Assembly: GCA_964447145.1 (NCBI GenBank)
Contig: CAYURW010000027.1
Coordinates: 1 to 28,506 of the forward strand
DNA length: 28,506 bases
Reading direction: 5' to 3'
DNA from: BRH-c25 sp964447145
GTDB taxonomy: Bacteria > Bacillota > Clostridia > Lutisporales > Lutisporaceae
Shown: positions 1 through 8,804 of the stretch, piece after piece
Layout: every line of letters starts with the position of its first letter
Position numbering within the stretch: position 1 is the stretch's first letter
Position numbers and translations under genes: made by a program
The notes under the pieces: generated by a model
The model's input: the letters and a program-made list of their open reading frames with translations, nothing else
What the model was told of the DNA's origin: nothing
Databases searched by the model: none

Positions 1-426
1 GAGCTTGGGGCGTCAGTTTTGTCCGATACCATCAAGCTTATCGCCGAAGGCAGGGCAGGGAGGATACCGCAAAACAACTCAGAAGCCACCTACGCTCCTA
101 TAATGAGTAAAGCCCTGGGGAAAATAGACTGGTCAAAGGATGCAGGAGATATCAGGGACCTGATAAGAGGAACACAGCCATGGCCGGGAGCTTACTCATC
201 ATATAAAGGGAAAGCTTTTAAGGTTTTTAGGGCAGCCGTAATGGAAGATACTGCAGAAAATAGTGATTATGGCATTGTAAGGCAGGCAGACAGTGAAGGA
301 ATAGTTGTAAGCTGCGGCTCAGGAAATCTCAGAATAGAAGAACTGCAATTCGAGAACGAAAATAGAATGAGTGTCGGGGCTTATCTGAGAGGTCACAGTA
401 TTGATGAAAATGTCAGGTTGGAATAG
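1..426 (+). CDS. fmt: Methionyl-tRNA formyltransferase, C-terminal part (5' truncated by window edge)
   Basis: The reading frame is open from base 1 and encodes the end of Fmt, the cytosolic enzyme that formylates initiator Met-tRNA using 10-formyltetrahydrofolate. What remains is about 141 residues: the last part of the catalytic domain (A-T-Y-A-P-I-M, then K-I-D-W) followed by the OB-fold-like C-terminal tRNA-binding domain, with the family hallmark R-G-x-x-P-W-P-G-A-Y. The formyl-transfer active site lies upstream of the window. Placement ahead of rsmB and rlmN is the usual Firmicute order. An apparent internal TTG start at base 19 is not the real start, because family homology runs through it. 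Confidence 0.95.
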   Translation, partial: ELGASVLSDTIKLIAEGRAGRIPQNNSEATYAPIMSKALGKIDWSKDAGDIRDLIRGTQPWPGAYSSYKGKAFKVFRAAVMEDTAENSDYGIVRQADSEGIVVSCGSGNLRIEELQFENENRMSVGAYLRGHSIDENVRLE

Positions 427-498
427 ATGAAGATGGCGGTTGCATAGATGGGACAGTTAAGCGACTGCAAAAGAGATTAAATTACAGGAGTGATGATA

Positions 499-1191
499 AT
501 GCCTTATTATGGTTATGGTTTTGATCCTACTTATTTACTGATATTGCCGGCAATAATATTAGCGGCATATGCACAATCAAAAGTAAGCTCTACATTTAAT
601 AAGTATCTCAGGGTAAGGAACAGCTATGGTTTTACCGGTCAGGAGGCTGCAAGAAAAATACTGGACGCAAACGGACTTCAGGATGTGCTTGTGGAGCGCG
701 TGGGCGGCAGGCTTTCGGATCATTATGACCCCAGAACCAGAGTACTGAGATTGTCTCAGGATGTATACAGCAGCAGTTCCCTTGCTTCAGTGGGTATAGC
801 GGCCCACGAATGCGGCCATGCGATACAGCACTCGGAAGGCTACGCCCCACTGGTCGTTAGGAATACCATTGCACCGATAGCCATGTTTGGATCCCAGGCT
901 GCATGGATTTTTGTTATAGCCGGATTTATTTTTGATATGTTGGGGCTTATAGACATAGGTATACTGTTATTCTCTGCAGCGGTAGCATTTCAGGTTATCA
1001 CGCTGCCGGTTGAATTCAATGCCAGCAGAAGGGCAATACTGCTGCTTGAGAGCAACGGGCTGGTGCCTGCAGAGGAGCTGGGCCCTTCCAAAAAAGTATT
1101 GAATGCCGCTGCCTTGACTTATGTTGCGGCAACCTTTACAGCTGTCATGCAGTTGATAAGGCTTCTGCTTATCAGGGGGCGGAGGGATTAA
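499..1191 (+). CDS. yugP: YugP-family membrane zinc metallopeptidase
   Basis: A 230-residue integral membrane protein of the YugP (zinc-dependent peptidase, DUF2268-like neutral zinc metallopeptidase) type. A hydrophobic helix at residues 11-26 is followed by a soluble stretch with the zinc motif H-E-C-G-H at 103-107. Two or three further membrane segments follow (about 126-165 and 205-225). The conserved E-F-N-A-S at 172-176 probably supplies the third metal ligand (inference). I chose ATG 499 because the CAGGAG sequence at 485-490 is 8 bases upstream; the in-frame GTG 490 and ATG 493 sit on or next to it. Substrates are not known. It interrupts the fmt-rsmB pair, so it may be co-transcribed with fmt. 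Confidence 0.85.
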   Translation: MPYYGYGFDPTYLLILPAIILAAYAQSKVSSTFNKYLRVRNSYGFTGQEAARKILDANGLQDVLVERVGGRLSDHYDPRTRVLRLSQDVYSSSSLASVGIAAHECGHAIQHSEGYAPLVVRNTIAPIAMFGSQAAWIFVIAGFIFDMLGLIDIGILLFSAAVAFQVITLPVEFNASRRAILLLESNGLVPAEELGPSKKVLNAAALTYVAATFTAVMQLIRLLLIRGRRD

Positions 1192-1205
1192 ATCATCATA
1201 AATGG

Positions 1206-1240
1206 AGCTACAGGTAGAGATAGAATGACCTGTAGCTTTT
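1206..1240 (+). terminator. Terminator-like hairpin after yugP
   Basis: A perfect 10-bp stem (AGCTACAGGT at 1206-1215 with ACCTGTAGCT at 1228-1237), a 12-base loop, then TTTT. The T-run is short, so termination may be partial. It overlaps an ATG at 1225 that could be mistaken for the rsmB start. Confidence 0.6.
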
Positions 1241-1257
1241 GTGATAGAGGGGTACAT

Positions 1258-2604
1258 ATGAAAGATGCTGATCCGGCCAGAGATATGGCTATAAAAGTTC
1301 TTCACAGGATCCTCAGGGAGGGGGCTTATTCAAATATTGCCCTTAGGCAGGAATTGGGCAATAGCAGGCTTTTGAGGCTGGACAAGGCTTTTATTACCGA
1401 AATAGTAAATGGGACCTTGAGGAATCTGATTTTTATCGATTGGGTGCAGTCCCAATTCACCGGGAAGAAGAAAGTTGAGCCTTGGGCGGAAGATATTATT
1501 AGATGCGGAATATATCAGATAATGTTTATGGACAGGGTGCCTGATTCCGCAATTTGCAACGAAAGTGCCGAGCTTGCCAGAAAATATGGGCATGAGGGTA
1601 CAGTCAGGTTTGTAAACGGAGTTTTGAGAAATATAAGCAGAAATAAAGGGGAGCTGAAGTATCCTGACAAGGATAGGGAGCCCTATAAGTTCCTGTCTGT
1701 GTATTATTCTCATCCTGTTTGGATGGTAGAGAGGTTTGTCAAAGATTATGGAGATGAGTTTGCTGAAGAACTATTAAAGGCAAACAATAGTACCCCCTCT
1801 TTTACCATAAGGTGCAACAGGCTGAAAATAAACAAAAAAGAGCTTATGCAAATATTGTCCGAAGAGGGGATAGAGTGCAGGGAGGGAAGCTATAACCCGG
1901 AAGCAATAATAATAAAAGGTACTTCATCAATAGAAGACAAGGATTCATTCAAAAAGGGCTATTATCAGGTTCAAGATGAAAGCTCAATGCTTACGGCCCA
2001 TATAACGGGGCCGGAACCCGGAGAAATGATACTGGATATGTGCAGCGCTCCCGGAGGAAAGGCTGCACATTTGGCTGAGCTGATGGGTAATAGGGGAGCG
2101 ATAGTTGCGCGGGATATCCATAAGCACAAGCTGGGTCTTGTGGTACAAAACTGTAAAAGGCTTGGGATAGGGATCGTGAGGACGGAGTTGTATGATGCAA
2201 TGAATATGGATCCCGGTTCAGCCGGGAAATTTGACAGGGTGCTTTTGGATGCCCCCTGCAGCGGCCTCGGAGTAATAAGAAGGAAGCCCGATATGAGGTG
2301 GAGAAAGGAGCCGGGGAATTTAGAGGATTTGATAAGGATGCAAAAAAAGATGCTGAGACTGTCTTCAGGATATGTAAAACCCGGAGGAAAACTAATCTAC
2401 AGCACATGCACAATTAATAAATCTGAAAACATTGAGGTGGTCAGGGAATTCTTGTCGGATAACCGGCAATTTGAACTGGAGAGTCTAAAAGGCCTGGTAC
2501 CGGAAAGCCTGATATGTAAAAATGCCCAGGAAGGATATCTGGAGCTTTTTCCTAATATCCACGGTACCGACGGTTTTTTTGTTGCCAGAATGAGAAAGAG
2601 GTAA
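1258..2604 (+). CDS. rsmB: 16S rRNA (cytosine-967-C5)-methyltransferase
   Basis: RsmB (Sun) transfers a methyl group from SAM to C967 of 16S rRNA. The 448-residue protein has the normal architecture: an N-terminal NusB-like RNA-binding domain (about 1-145) and a C-terminal RNA (C5-cytosine) methyltransferase domain. Visible motifs are the SAM loop D-M-C-S-A-P-G-G-K near 259, D-A-P-C-S-G with Cys334, and the S-T-C-T-I motif with Cys384, the expected nucleophile. I chose ATG 1258 because GAGGGG lies just upstream. The in-frame ATG 1225 adds an atypical Cys-rich leader and sits inside the upstream hairpin. rlmN follows 8 bases later, so the two are probably one operon. Confidence 0.95.
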   Translation: MKDADPARDMAIKVLHRILREGAYSNIALRQELGNSRLLRLDKAFITEIVNGTLRNLIFIDWVQSQFTGKKKVEPWAEDIIRCGIYQIMFMDRVPDSAICNESAELARKYGHEGTVRFVNGVLRNISRNKGELKYPDKDREPYKFLSVYYSHPVWMVERFVKDYGDEFAEELLKANNSTPSFTIRCNRLKINKKELMQILSEEGIECREGSYNPEAIIIKGTSSIEDKDSFKKGYYQVQDESSMLTAHITGPEPGEMILDMCSAPGGKAAHLAELMGNRGAIVARDIHKHKLGLVVQNCKRLGIGIVRTELYDAMNMDPGSAGKFDRVLLDAPCSGLGVIRRKPDMRWRKEPGNLEDLIRMQKKMLRLSSGYVKPGGKLIYSTCTINKSENIEVVREFLSDNRQFELESLKGLVPESLICKNAQEGYLELFPNIHGTDGFFVARMRKR

Positions 2605-2612
2605 TTTGCAAT

Positions 2613-3638
2613 ATGCAGAACAGAAGAAATATTAAGGATCTGAGCTATGATGAGCTTGAAAGCTATATTACAGGCAATATGCTGCCCAAATTCAGGGCAG
2701 GGCAGATATTTGAATGGATATTTAAGGATTCCAAATCCTTCAAAGACATGACCAATTTGCCCGGGAACCTGATTGATCTTCTTGAGGGAGATTTTTATAT
2801 AGGCAGGTCAAAAATAGAAAGGATGCAGTATTCAAAAGCGGATAATACAAGAAAGTACCTTCTTTCCTTTGAGGATGGCAATGCACTGGAATGTGTGATG
2901 ATGGACTATAGCTACGGCAAAACCATATGCATATCAACACAGTTCGGCTGCAGGATGGCCTGTGAATTCTGCGCATCCGCGGCAGGAGGGCTTGTCAGAT
3001 CCGCAACCAGCGGTGAAATGCTCGAAGAGATAATGGCTGTTTCCAGGGATACGGGGGAGCGGATTGGGAATGTAGTTCTTATGGGTACAGGGGAACCCTT
3101 TGACAACTATGAACAGGTAATAAAACTAATAAGACTGATAAATCACAATAAGGGCCTGAATATAGGACAAAGGCATATTACTCTGTCAACTTCCGGTATT
3201 GTGCCAAGGATATACGATTTTGCCCGGGAAAAGCTTCAATGCACTTTGGCTGTTTCTCTGCACGGGGCAGATAACGAGCTGAGGAGCAAAATAATGCCTA
3301 TAAATAAGAAATATAACATCGAAAAACTTATTGAAGCATGCGAATATTATATTGAGCAGACAAATAAAAGGGTGACCTTTGAATATGCATTAATAAAAGA
3401 TGTAAATGACGATGCCAAAGACGCAGTCAAATTGGGCACACTATTGAAGGGAATGCTTTGCCATGTCAACTTGATCCCTTTAAACAAAGTCGAGGGGAAA
3501 CAATATGAAAAAACATCCGGATATAATATAAATTCATTCAGAAGTACTTTAGAGAGCTTTGGGATTGAGACCACCATAAGGCGTGAATTAGGAAGTGAAA
3601 TAGATGCTGCCTGCGGGCAGTTAAGGCAAAAATATTAA
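2613..3638 (+). CDS. rlmN: Dual-specificity 23S rRNA/tRNA adenine-C2 methyltransferase (radical SAM)
   Basis: RlmN methylates C2 of A2503 in 23S rRNA and of A37 in some tRNAs, using a radical SAM mechanism. The 341-residue protein is full length. The 4Fe-4S cluster motif C-R-M-A-C-E-F-C is at residues 113-120, and the conserved C-terminal cysteine that forms the methylated-protein intermediate is at about 334 (D-A-A-C-G-Q). The G-T-G-E-P-F-D-N segment that helps bind SAM is also present. AGAGGTAA at the end of rsmB provides a ribosome binding site 8 bases before the ATG. Position between rsmB and prpC is the standard Firmicute arrangement. Confidence 0.96.
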   Translation: MQNRRNIKDLSYDELESYITGNMLPKFRAGQIFEWIFKDSKSFKDMTNLPGNLIDLLEGDFYIGRSKIERMQYSKADNTRKYLLSFEDGNALECVMMDYSYGKTICISTQFGCRMACEFCASAAGGLVRSATSGEMLEEIMAVSRDTGERIGNVVLMGTGEPFDNYEQVIKLIRLINHNKGLNIGQRHITLSTSGIVPRIYDFAREKLQCTLAVSLHGADNELRSKIMPINKKYNIEKLIEACEYYIEQTNKRVTFEYALIKDVNDDAKDAVKLGTLLKGMLCHVNLIPLNKVEGKQYEKTSGYNINSFRSTLESFGIETTIRRELGSEIDAACGQLRQKY

Positions 3639-3718
3639 ACATATTAGAGGGTTTTTTCATATTATGTCGAAATATTTTTCAGTGTAATTGGTTTAATGTT
3701 CTTTGTTGAGGTGATTAA

Positions 3719-4486
3719 ATGAGGTCGGTCGGAAAGACGGATATCGGGCTTGTCAGAAAAGTAAATGAAGACAGCTTCTTGTGTGAAAAGCTAAAAAACA
3801 TCGATAATTTCTATCTCTATATTGTTGCCGATGGCATGGGAGGCCATAATGCCGGTGAAGTGGCGAGCTCCATGGCAGTTCGTGAGATAGCCTCTCACAT
3901 TGAAAAGAATATTGAAGTTCTCAAGCTTGGGGACGGAGAAATCAGGGACTTGATTAGGAATGCAATTCTTTACGCAAATGAAAAGGTATATAAGTCATCA
4001 ATAATAAAAAGCAATTGCCTTGGAATGGGCACCACACTTTCAATGGTATTGGCGGGAGAAGACAGGGCTTACATAGGACATGTCGGCGACAGCCGCATTT
4101 ATCTTATAAGGGGGAATACAATATCAAAGCTTACAGAGGATCATTCCCTGGTGGCAGAGCTTATAAGATCAGGCACAATAAAGCCAGAGGAGGCGAACAG
4201 CCATCCCCAGAAAAATGTTATTACAAAGGCCCTGGGAACAGAATGCACGATTGAGCCTGACGTGAGCCAATTTGATACTCAATTGGGCGATTTTATACTA
4301 ATTTGCACTGACGGGTTATCAAATACAGTATTAGAAGAGGATATGGCTTATGTATTATCAAATATCCCTGACTTGAATGAGGCTTGCGAAGTATTAATAG
4401 ACCAGGCCAAGGAAAAGGGCGGATATGATAATATAACGGCAGTTATTGTCCGGATATGTAAAGGTGGTGACAGTAGTGATAGGTAG
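3719..4486 (+). CDS. prpC: PP2C-family serine/threonine phosphatase
   Basis: A 255-residue PPM/PP2C phosphatase, the cytoplasmic partner that reverses PASTA-kinase phosphorylation (PrpC/Stp1). The full motif set is visible: V-N-E-D-S at 16-20, V-A-D-G-M-G-G-H at 36-43 with metal-binding Asp38, G-H-V-G-D-S-R, C-T-D-G-L, and G-G-Y-D-N-I-T near the C-terminus supplying a last metal-binding Asp. No membrane segment is present. GAGGTGAT ends a few bases before the ATG. The 3' end overlaps the start of prkC by 11 bases, which suggests translational coupling of phosphatase and kinase. Confidence 0.95.
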   Translation: MRSVGKTDIGLVRKVNEDSFLCEKLKNIDNFYLYIVADGMGGHNAGEVASSMAVREIASHIEKNIEVLKLGDGEIRDLIRNAILYANEKVYKSSIIKSNCLGMGTTLSMVLAGEDRAYIGHVGDSRIYLIRGNTISKLTEDHSLVAELIRSGTIKPEEANSHPQKNVITKALGTECTIEPDVSQFDTQLGDFILICTDGLSNTVLEEDMAYVLSNIPDLNEACEVLIDQAKEKGGYDNITAVIVRICKGGDSSDR

Positions 4487-6446
4487 AGTGTTAGATGATA
4501 GATATGAAATAATAGAAAAAATCGGCGGCGGGGGAATGGCTTTGGTATATAAAGCCAAATGCAGGCTTCTGAACAGATTTGTTGCAATAAAGGTTCTCAG
4601 GCAGGAGTTTATAGAAGATGAGGAATTCATAAAGAAATTCAGGAAAGAAGCCCAGGCGGCAGCAAGCCTTTCTCATCCGAACATTGTCGGGATATATGAC
4701 GTAGGGACAGAGAACAACAACTACTATATCGTTATGGAGTATATAAAAGGGCAGACCCTTAAGGAACTTATAAAGAGCAAGGGCACCCTGGGGATCGAAT
4801 ATGCTACCAATATTGCAATTCAAATATGTTATGCATTGGACCATGCCCACAAAAACAATATTGTGCATCGGGATATCAAGTCCCATAATATACTGATCAA
4901 AGAGGATAATTCAGTGAAAGTTACGGACTTTGGAATTGCCAGGGCTGTTTCTTCAAGCACTATTACGAATACGGGCAATATAATAGGTTCTGTTCACTAT
5001 TTTTCTCCCGAGCAGGCAAGGGGTGGATATACTGACGAGAAGTCAGATATATACTCACTGGGGGTTGTAATGTATGAAATGCTGACAGGGAGACTGCCCT
5101 TTGAGGGCGAATCCCCAATTGCCGTGGCTCTGAAGCATATACAGGAAGAACCTGTGCATCCTTCGGGATTAAATGCCAGAATACCGGTGGCTGTTGAAGA
5201 TATCATTGTAAAATGTATGGAAAAGGAAGTGTCCAAAAGATATAACAGTGCACAGGAAATAATTAATGATTTGAGACAGTCTTTGGTAATGCCTAACGGA
5301 GGGTTTGTAAAGAAAAACAAATACACTGATGAAAATACCAAGACGATTGAACCTTTGAAAGTTCTTAATGGTAATGGAGATAATATACTAAAGGAAGACC
5401 CGGATAACAGCGAGATAAAAAAAGAGGTGCTGATTATTGATGATTATTCTATAGATCGGGTGCCTGCCATTACGGAAGAGAACCAAAAACCTGCTCGAAA
5501 AAAAGGTAAAAGCAATGCCTTTATAATTGCGGCGGTGTTGGGGGGATTACTTCTGGCTTTACTGGCGGGAGGGGGATTTTTGCTAGTTAATAGCCTTTTC
5601 GCAGTAAAGGAAGTTGAAGTACCGGATATTATGAACATAAGTGAAGATGAAGCAAGGGATATATTGAATCCTTTGGGCCTTATTATGGAAGTGACCGAAA
5701 GAGTGCACAATAAAGATATTCCGGAGGGAGGCATAATAAGTCAGATTCCCAAGCCTGAGGATAAGAACAAGATAACTAACCCTGTAAGGGTAGTCGTAAG
5801 CAAGGGACCCAGAAAAGTGATTGTTCCCAATCTTGTGGGAGAAAGCTATGACAAAGTTAATATGATATTGGACAGGGAAGGGCTTGTAGAGGGTAAGTTT
5901 GGCCAGGGATACAGTGAATACCCCAATGGATTTGTCATCAGCCAGAGTATCAACCACGGAATCAGCGTGGATGAGGGTACTGCAATTGACTACGTAATAA
6001 GCATTGGGCCGGAAAAGTTTTTGATGCCAAGCTACATTGGCGCCAGTATTGAAGATGTAAGGACAGACCTTATTGTTAAAGACCTGATATTGGGAGATAT
6101 CACACCGGGCAGCAACAGCGAATACGCTGAAGGTATAGTTATAAACCAGAGCATTAATCCCGGTTCTGAAGTCAGCAGAAAAAGTGTTGTAGATTTTGTG
6201 GTCAACAGCAAGAAACAAGAGCCCGTACCTTCCAGCTTCAAGCTGAGATTTTCCCTGCCCCCTGAGATCGGCAGCATGAAAGTATCGGTATATAGGGTGC
6301 AGAATGATACAAGTAGCAAGATATATGAGAAGACACACAATTCAAATGACAGCCCTTTAGAGATACCTGTCAGCGGTGAGGGCAAGGTCATATTTGAGAT
6401 CTATATTAATGACAGCTTGCATGAGAGTTTGCCATATAGTTTTTAA
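4476..6446 (+). CDS. prkC: Membrane serine/threonine kinase with three PASTA domains
   Basis: A PrkC/Stk1-type kinase that senses muropeptide or lipid II fragments outside the cell and phosphorylates proteins inside (family knowledge: growth, division, spore germination). From GTG 4476 it is 656 residues. The kinase domain (about 10-270) has a Gly loop at 17-23, Lys39, H-R-D at 131-133 and D-F-G at 151-153, with a Ser/Thr-rich activation segment. A variable linker follows, then one membrane helix at about 347-372 and three extracellular PASTA repeats (about 380-446, 447-515, 516-585). The last 70 residues form an extra beta-rich tail. GTG 4476 is preferred because AAGGTGG lies just upstream and the protein then begins M-I-G-R-V-L-D, as the family does. 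Confidence 0.95.
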   Translation: MIGRVLDDRYEIIEKIGGGGMALVYKAKCRLLNRFVAIKVLRQEFIEDEEFIKKFRKEAQAAASLSHPNIVGIYDVGTENNNYYIVMEYIKGQTLKELIKSKGTLGIEYATNIAIQICYALDHAHKNNIVHRDIKSHNILIKEDNSVKVTDFGIARAVSSSTITNTGNIIGSVHYFSPEQARGGYTDEKSDIYSLGVVMYEMLTGRLPFEGESPIAVALKHIQEEPVHPSGLNARIPVAVEDIIVKCMEKEVSKRYNSAQEIINDLRQSLVMPNGGFVKKNKYTDENTKTIEPLKVLNGNGDNILKEDPDNSEIKKEVLIIDDYSIDRVPAITEENQKPARKKGKSNAFIIAAVLGGLLLALLAGGGFLLVNSLFAVKEVEVPDIMNISEDEARDILNPLGLIMEVTERVHNKDIPEGGIISQIPKPEDKNKITNPVRVVVSKGPRKVIVPNLVGESYDKVNMILDREGLVEGKFGQGYSEYPNGFVISQSINHGISVDEGTAIDYVISIGPEKFLMPSYIGASIEDVRTDLIVKDLILGDITPGSNSEYAEGIVINQSINPGSEVSRKSVVDFVVNSKKQEPVPSSFKLRFSLPPEIGSMKVSVYRVQNDTSSKIYEKTHNSNDSPLEIPVSGEGKVIFEIYINDSLHESLPYSF

Positions 6447-6457
6447 GGAGGGAATGT

Positions 6458-7330
6458 ATGCAAAAAGGTGTTATCATTAAGGGCATAGGCGGCTTCTACT
6501 ATGTGGATGACGGAAAGGAAGTATTTGAATGCCGCGCCAGAGGCAAGTTCAGAATAAAAAATATAACACCTTTAATAGGAGACCACGTAGAGTTCGAGGG
6601 GGATCCCGCAAATCTCCAGGGCTATATACTGGATATTTCGGAAAGAAAGAACAGCCTGATTAGGCCAACTGTTGCCAATATTGACCAGGTTATCATAGTC
6701 TTTGCGTTAAAGAGGCCTGAAATAGACTTAATGCTTATGCAGAGGTTTTTAGTTTATTCAGAGTACAAGAGGCTTAGTATAGTGGTTTGTATTAACAAAA
6801 TCGACCTGGAGGAAACGAGTGTCAATATCGAAGCAATAAAAATGCTTGAAGATATACCCTGTAATGTAATTAGAACAAGCGCAAAAACCTTGGAAGGAAT
6901 AGAACGGTTAAAGGAGATTCTCAGAGATAATGTTTCTGTTTTTGCAGGCCCTTCCGGCGTAGGGAAATCGTCTCTTCTAAATTGCATTCAACCGGGGTTG
7001 AAGCTCAAAACCGGCGATATAAGCAAAAAAATTGATAGGGGTACACACACTACAAGGCATGCAGAGCTGATTAAATTGGAAAAGGGAGGCATGGTTGCGG
7101 ATACTCCGGGATTTACCTCTCTTGATATGGGAGAGATTGAGCTTTCACAATTAGAAAGCTGTTTTCCTGAATTTGAAAGGTATAGGCAATGTTATTTCCA
7201 GAACTGCATCCATGATAAGGAACCCGGCTGCGGGATCAAAGATGCCGTTACAGATGGAAAAATCAACAGGATCAGGTATGACTTTTATATATCTTTAATA
7301 AAGGAGCTCAAAAATAATCGGCATTACTAA
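6458..7330 (+). CDS. rsgA: Ribosome small-subunit-dependent GTPase A
   Basis: RsgA (CpgA/YloQ) is a GTPase that checks late 30S subunit assembly. The 290-residue protein shows an N-terminal OB fold (about 1-65), then the circularly permuted GTPase domain with G4 (N-K-I-D, 113-116) before G1 (G-P-S-G-V-G-K-S, 164-171) and G3 (D-T-P-G, 215-218). A C-terminal zinc knuckle has Cys245, Cys250, His252 and Cys258. The ribosome binding site GGAGGG sits in the 11-base gap after prkC, so it belongs to the same operon. RsgA is a known PrkC substrate in Bacillus, which fits the linkage. Confidence 0.96.
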   Translation: MQKGVIIKGIGGFYYVDDGKEVFECRARGKFRIKNITPLIGDHVEFEGDPANLQGYILDISERKNSLIRPTVANIDQVIIVFALKRPEIDLMLMQRFLVYSEYKRLSIVVCINKIDLEETSVNIEAIKMLEDIPCNVIRTSAKTLEGIERLKEILRDNVSVFAGPSGVGKSSLLNCIQPGLKLKTGDISKKIDRGTHTTRHAELIKLEKGGMVADTPGFTSLDMGEIELSQLESCFPEFERYRQCYFQNCIHDKEPGCGIKDAVTDGKINRIRYDFYISLIKELKNNRHY

Positions 7331-7333
7331 CAA

Positions 7334-7450
7334 AAAGAACTGTAGGCCTTTATTTAGTGAGCACTTGTGCAATTGCGCATCAAAACGCAGGCACTTCAGT
7401 GATTTCCTTGAGCAATTGTGCAGAAAGAGCTGCGAGCATTTAACAAGCTT
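7334..7450 (+). repeat. Degenerate tandem repeat, about three copies
   Basis: The gap between rsgA and rpe contains related segments. AAAGAACTG (7334-7342) recurs as AAAGAGCTG (7424-7432) 90 bases later, each followed by a GC-then-TTTA stretch. GAGCACTTGTGCA (7359-7371) recurs as GAGCAATTGTGCA (7410-7422). A middle partial unit (7382-7396) resembles the first (AAC, then GCAGGC). No open frame is evident. I do not recognise the element. Confidence 0.5.
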
Positions 7451-7486
7451 GATAAAACATAATTAATTTATTTTGGGGGTTATTTT

Positions 7487-8149
7487 ATGATTAAGCTGGC
7501 ACCGTCTATTTTGTCGGCGGATTTTGCGAATTTAGAACGGGATATAAGAATAGTGGAGGAGGCCGGGGTGGATTGGCTGCACCTGGATATAATGGATGGG
7601 CATTTTGTCCCCAATATTACTATAGGGCCCCCTGTAATAAAGAGTCTCAGATCCCGGAGCAGTCTGGTCTTTGACGTTCATCTCATGATAGAAAATCCGG
7701 AGCTTTATATAAAGGATTTTGCTAAAAGTGGTGCTGACATTATCACCGTGCATGCGGAGGCTACAAATCATCTTCACAGACTTATACAAATGATAAGGGG
7801 GGAGGGCAAAAAGGCTGGAGTGGCATTGAACCCGGCTACCCCTGTAAACGTTTTAGAAAATATTATAGAAGAATTGGATATGATTTTGATAATGAGCGTA
7901 AATCCCGGCTTTGGGGGACAAAAGTTCATCGACTCCTCCTACAGCAAAATTTCAAATATGAGAAGTCTTATCAACTCAAAAAATCCTACAGCAGATTTAC
8001 AGGTAGACGGCGGGATAGGGCTTGACAATATAGATAGGGTTATTGGCAGCGGGGCTAATATTATAGTGGCGGGCTCTGCAATTTTTAATTCGGGGGATAT
8101 TACTGCCGCAGTGGTAAAGATGAAAAAGGCAGGAGCAGAGCCAAAATGA
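7487..8149 (+). CDS. rpe: Ribulose-phosphate 3-epimerase
   Basis: Rpe interconverts ribulose 5-phosphate and xylulose 5-phosphate in the pentose phosphate pathway, in the cytosol. The 220-residue TIM barrel is full length. Motifs seen are A-P-S-I-L-S-A-D-F near the start, H-L-D-I-M-D-G-H-F at 32-40 with metal-binding residues, D-V-H-L-M at 63-67, M-S-V-N-P-G-F-G-G-Q, and V-D-G-G-I before the phosphate-binding end. A GGGGG ribosome binding site precedes ATG 7487. The stop codon overlaps the thiN start as ATGA. Placement between rsgA and thiN is conserved in Firmicutes. Confidence 0.96.
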   Translation: MIKLAPSILSADFANLERDIRIVEEAGVDWLHLDIMDGHFVPNITIGPPVIKSLRSRSSLVFDVHLMIENPELYIKDFAKSGADIITVHAEATNHLHRLIQMIRGEGKKAGVALNPATPVNVLENIIEELDMILIMSVNPGFGGQKFIDSSYSKISNMRSLINSKNPTADLQVDGGIGLDNIDRVIGSGANIIVAGSAIFNSGDITAAVVKMKKAGAEPK

Positions 8150-8778
8150 AGACTGTAATAATCGGCAGCGGCCAAATTAATAATTACGATTTTTGCCGGG
8201 ATATTGTGAAGTCTGCAGATAAGATTATATGTGCGGACGGGGGTACGAGGCATGCCTCAAATATGAAAATCACTCCGGATTTGATAATCGGAGATATGGA
8301 TTCCTCCGGAGCCGCTTGCATAGAACAGTTCGAGAAAATGGGAGTGGAAGTAATCAGGTATCCCAGAGAAAAGGACAAGACTGATACACATATTTGTGTT
8401 GAATTCGCCCTTTCATTTTCGACTGAAATAATTCTTTTAGGGGCTACGGGAAGCCGGATAGACCATATGCTGGCTAATATTGCATTGTTGAAGCTTGGGG
8501 CAGATGCAAACATACCAACAACAATTATTGATAATAAAAACTATGTCAGGATGATAAAAGACTCTATTGCCCTGAATGGGAATAAAGGCGACATGTTTTC
8601 ATTAATACCTGTTACGGGGAAAGGAGAGGGTATAAGCACAAAGGGGGCTTATTACGAGCTTGCCGATGCGACAATAGAGGCCGGAGATTCCTATGGTATA
8701 AGCAACTGCTTTATTGCTGAAAGGGTTGAGGTGAGCATTAAGAAGGGGTACCTTCTGGTAATAATGTCCAAGGATTAA
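8146..8778 (+). CDS. thiN: Thiamine pyrophosphokinase
   Basis: ThiN transfers pyrophosphate from ATP to thiamine to form thiamine diphosphate, the last step when thiamine is salvaged. The 210-residue protein shows the N-terminal catalytic domain with C-A-D-G-G, I-I-G-D-M-D-S and K-D-K-T-D-T-H, then G-A-T-G-S-R-I-D-H, all typical of the family. A C-terminal beta domain (about 140-210) binds thiamine. The ATG overlaps the rpe stop by four bases (ATGA), so translation is likely coupled. No TPP riboswitch is visible in front of it. Confidence 0.94.
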   Translation: MKTVIIGSGQINNYDFCRDIVKSADKIICADGGTRHASNMKITPDLIIGDMDSSGAACIEQFEKMGVEVIRYPREKDKTDTHICVEFALSFSTEIILLGATGSRIDHMLANIALLKLGADANIPTTIIDNKNYVRMIKDSIALNGNKGDMFSLIPVTGKGEGISTKGAYYELADATIEAGDSYGISNCFIAERVEVSIKKGYLLVIMSKD

Positions 8779-8804
8779 GGATAGGAAAAATTCAATTTGT
8801 GTGT

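Noticed and set aside
5583..6338. 251-codon open frame on the - strand within prkC
   Set aside because: It is antisense to the PASTA region, has no ribosome binding site and no family features; the sense frame is unmistakable.
7334..7450. CRISPR-like array
   Set aside because: Units are few, diverged and unevenly spaced, with no unique spacers of constant length and no cas genes nearby.
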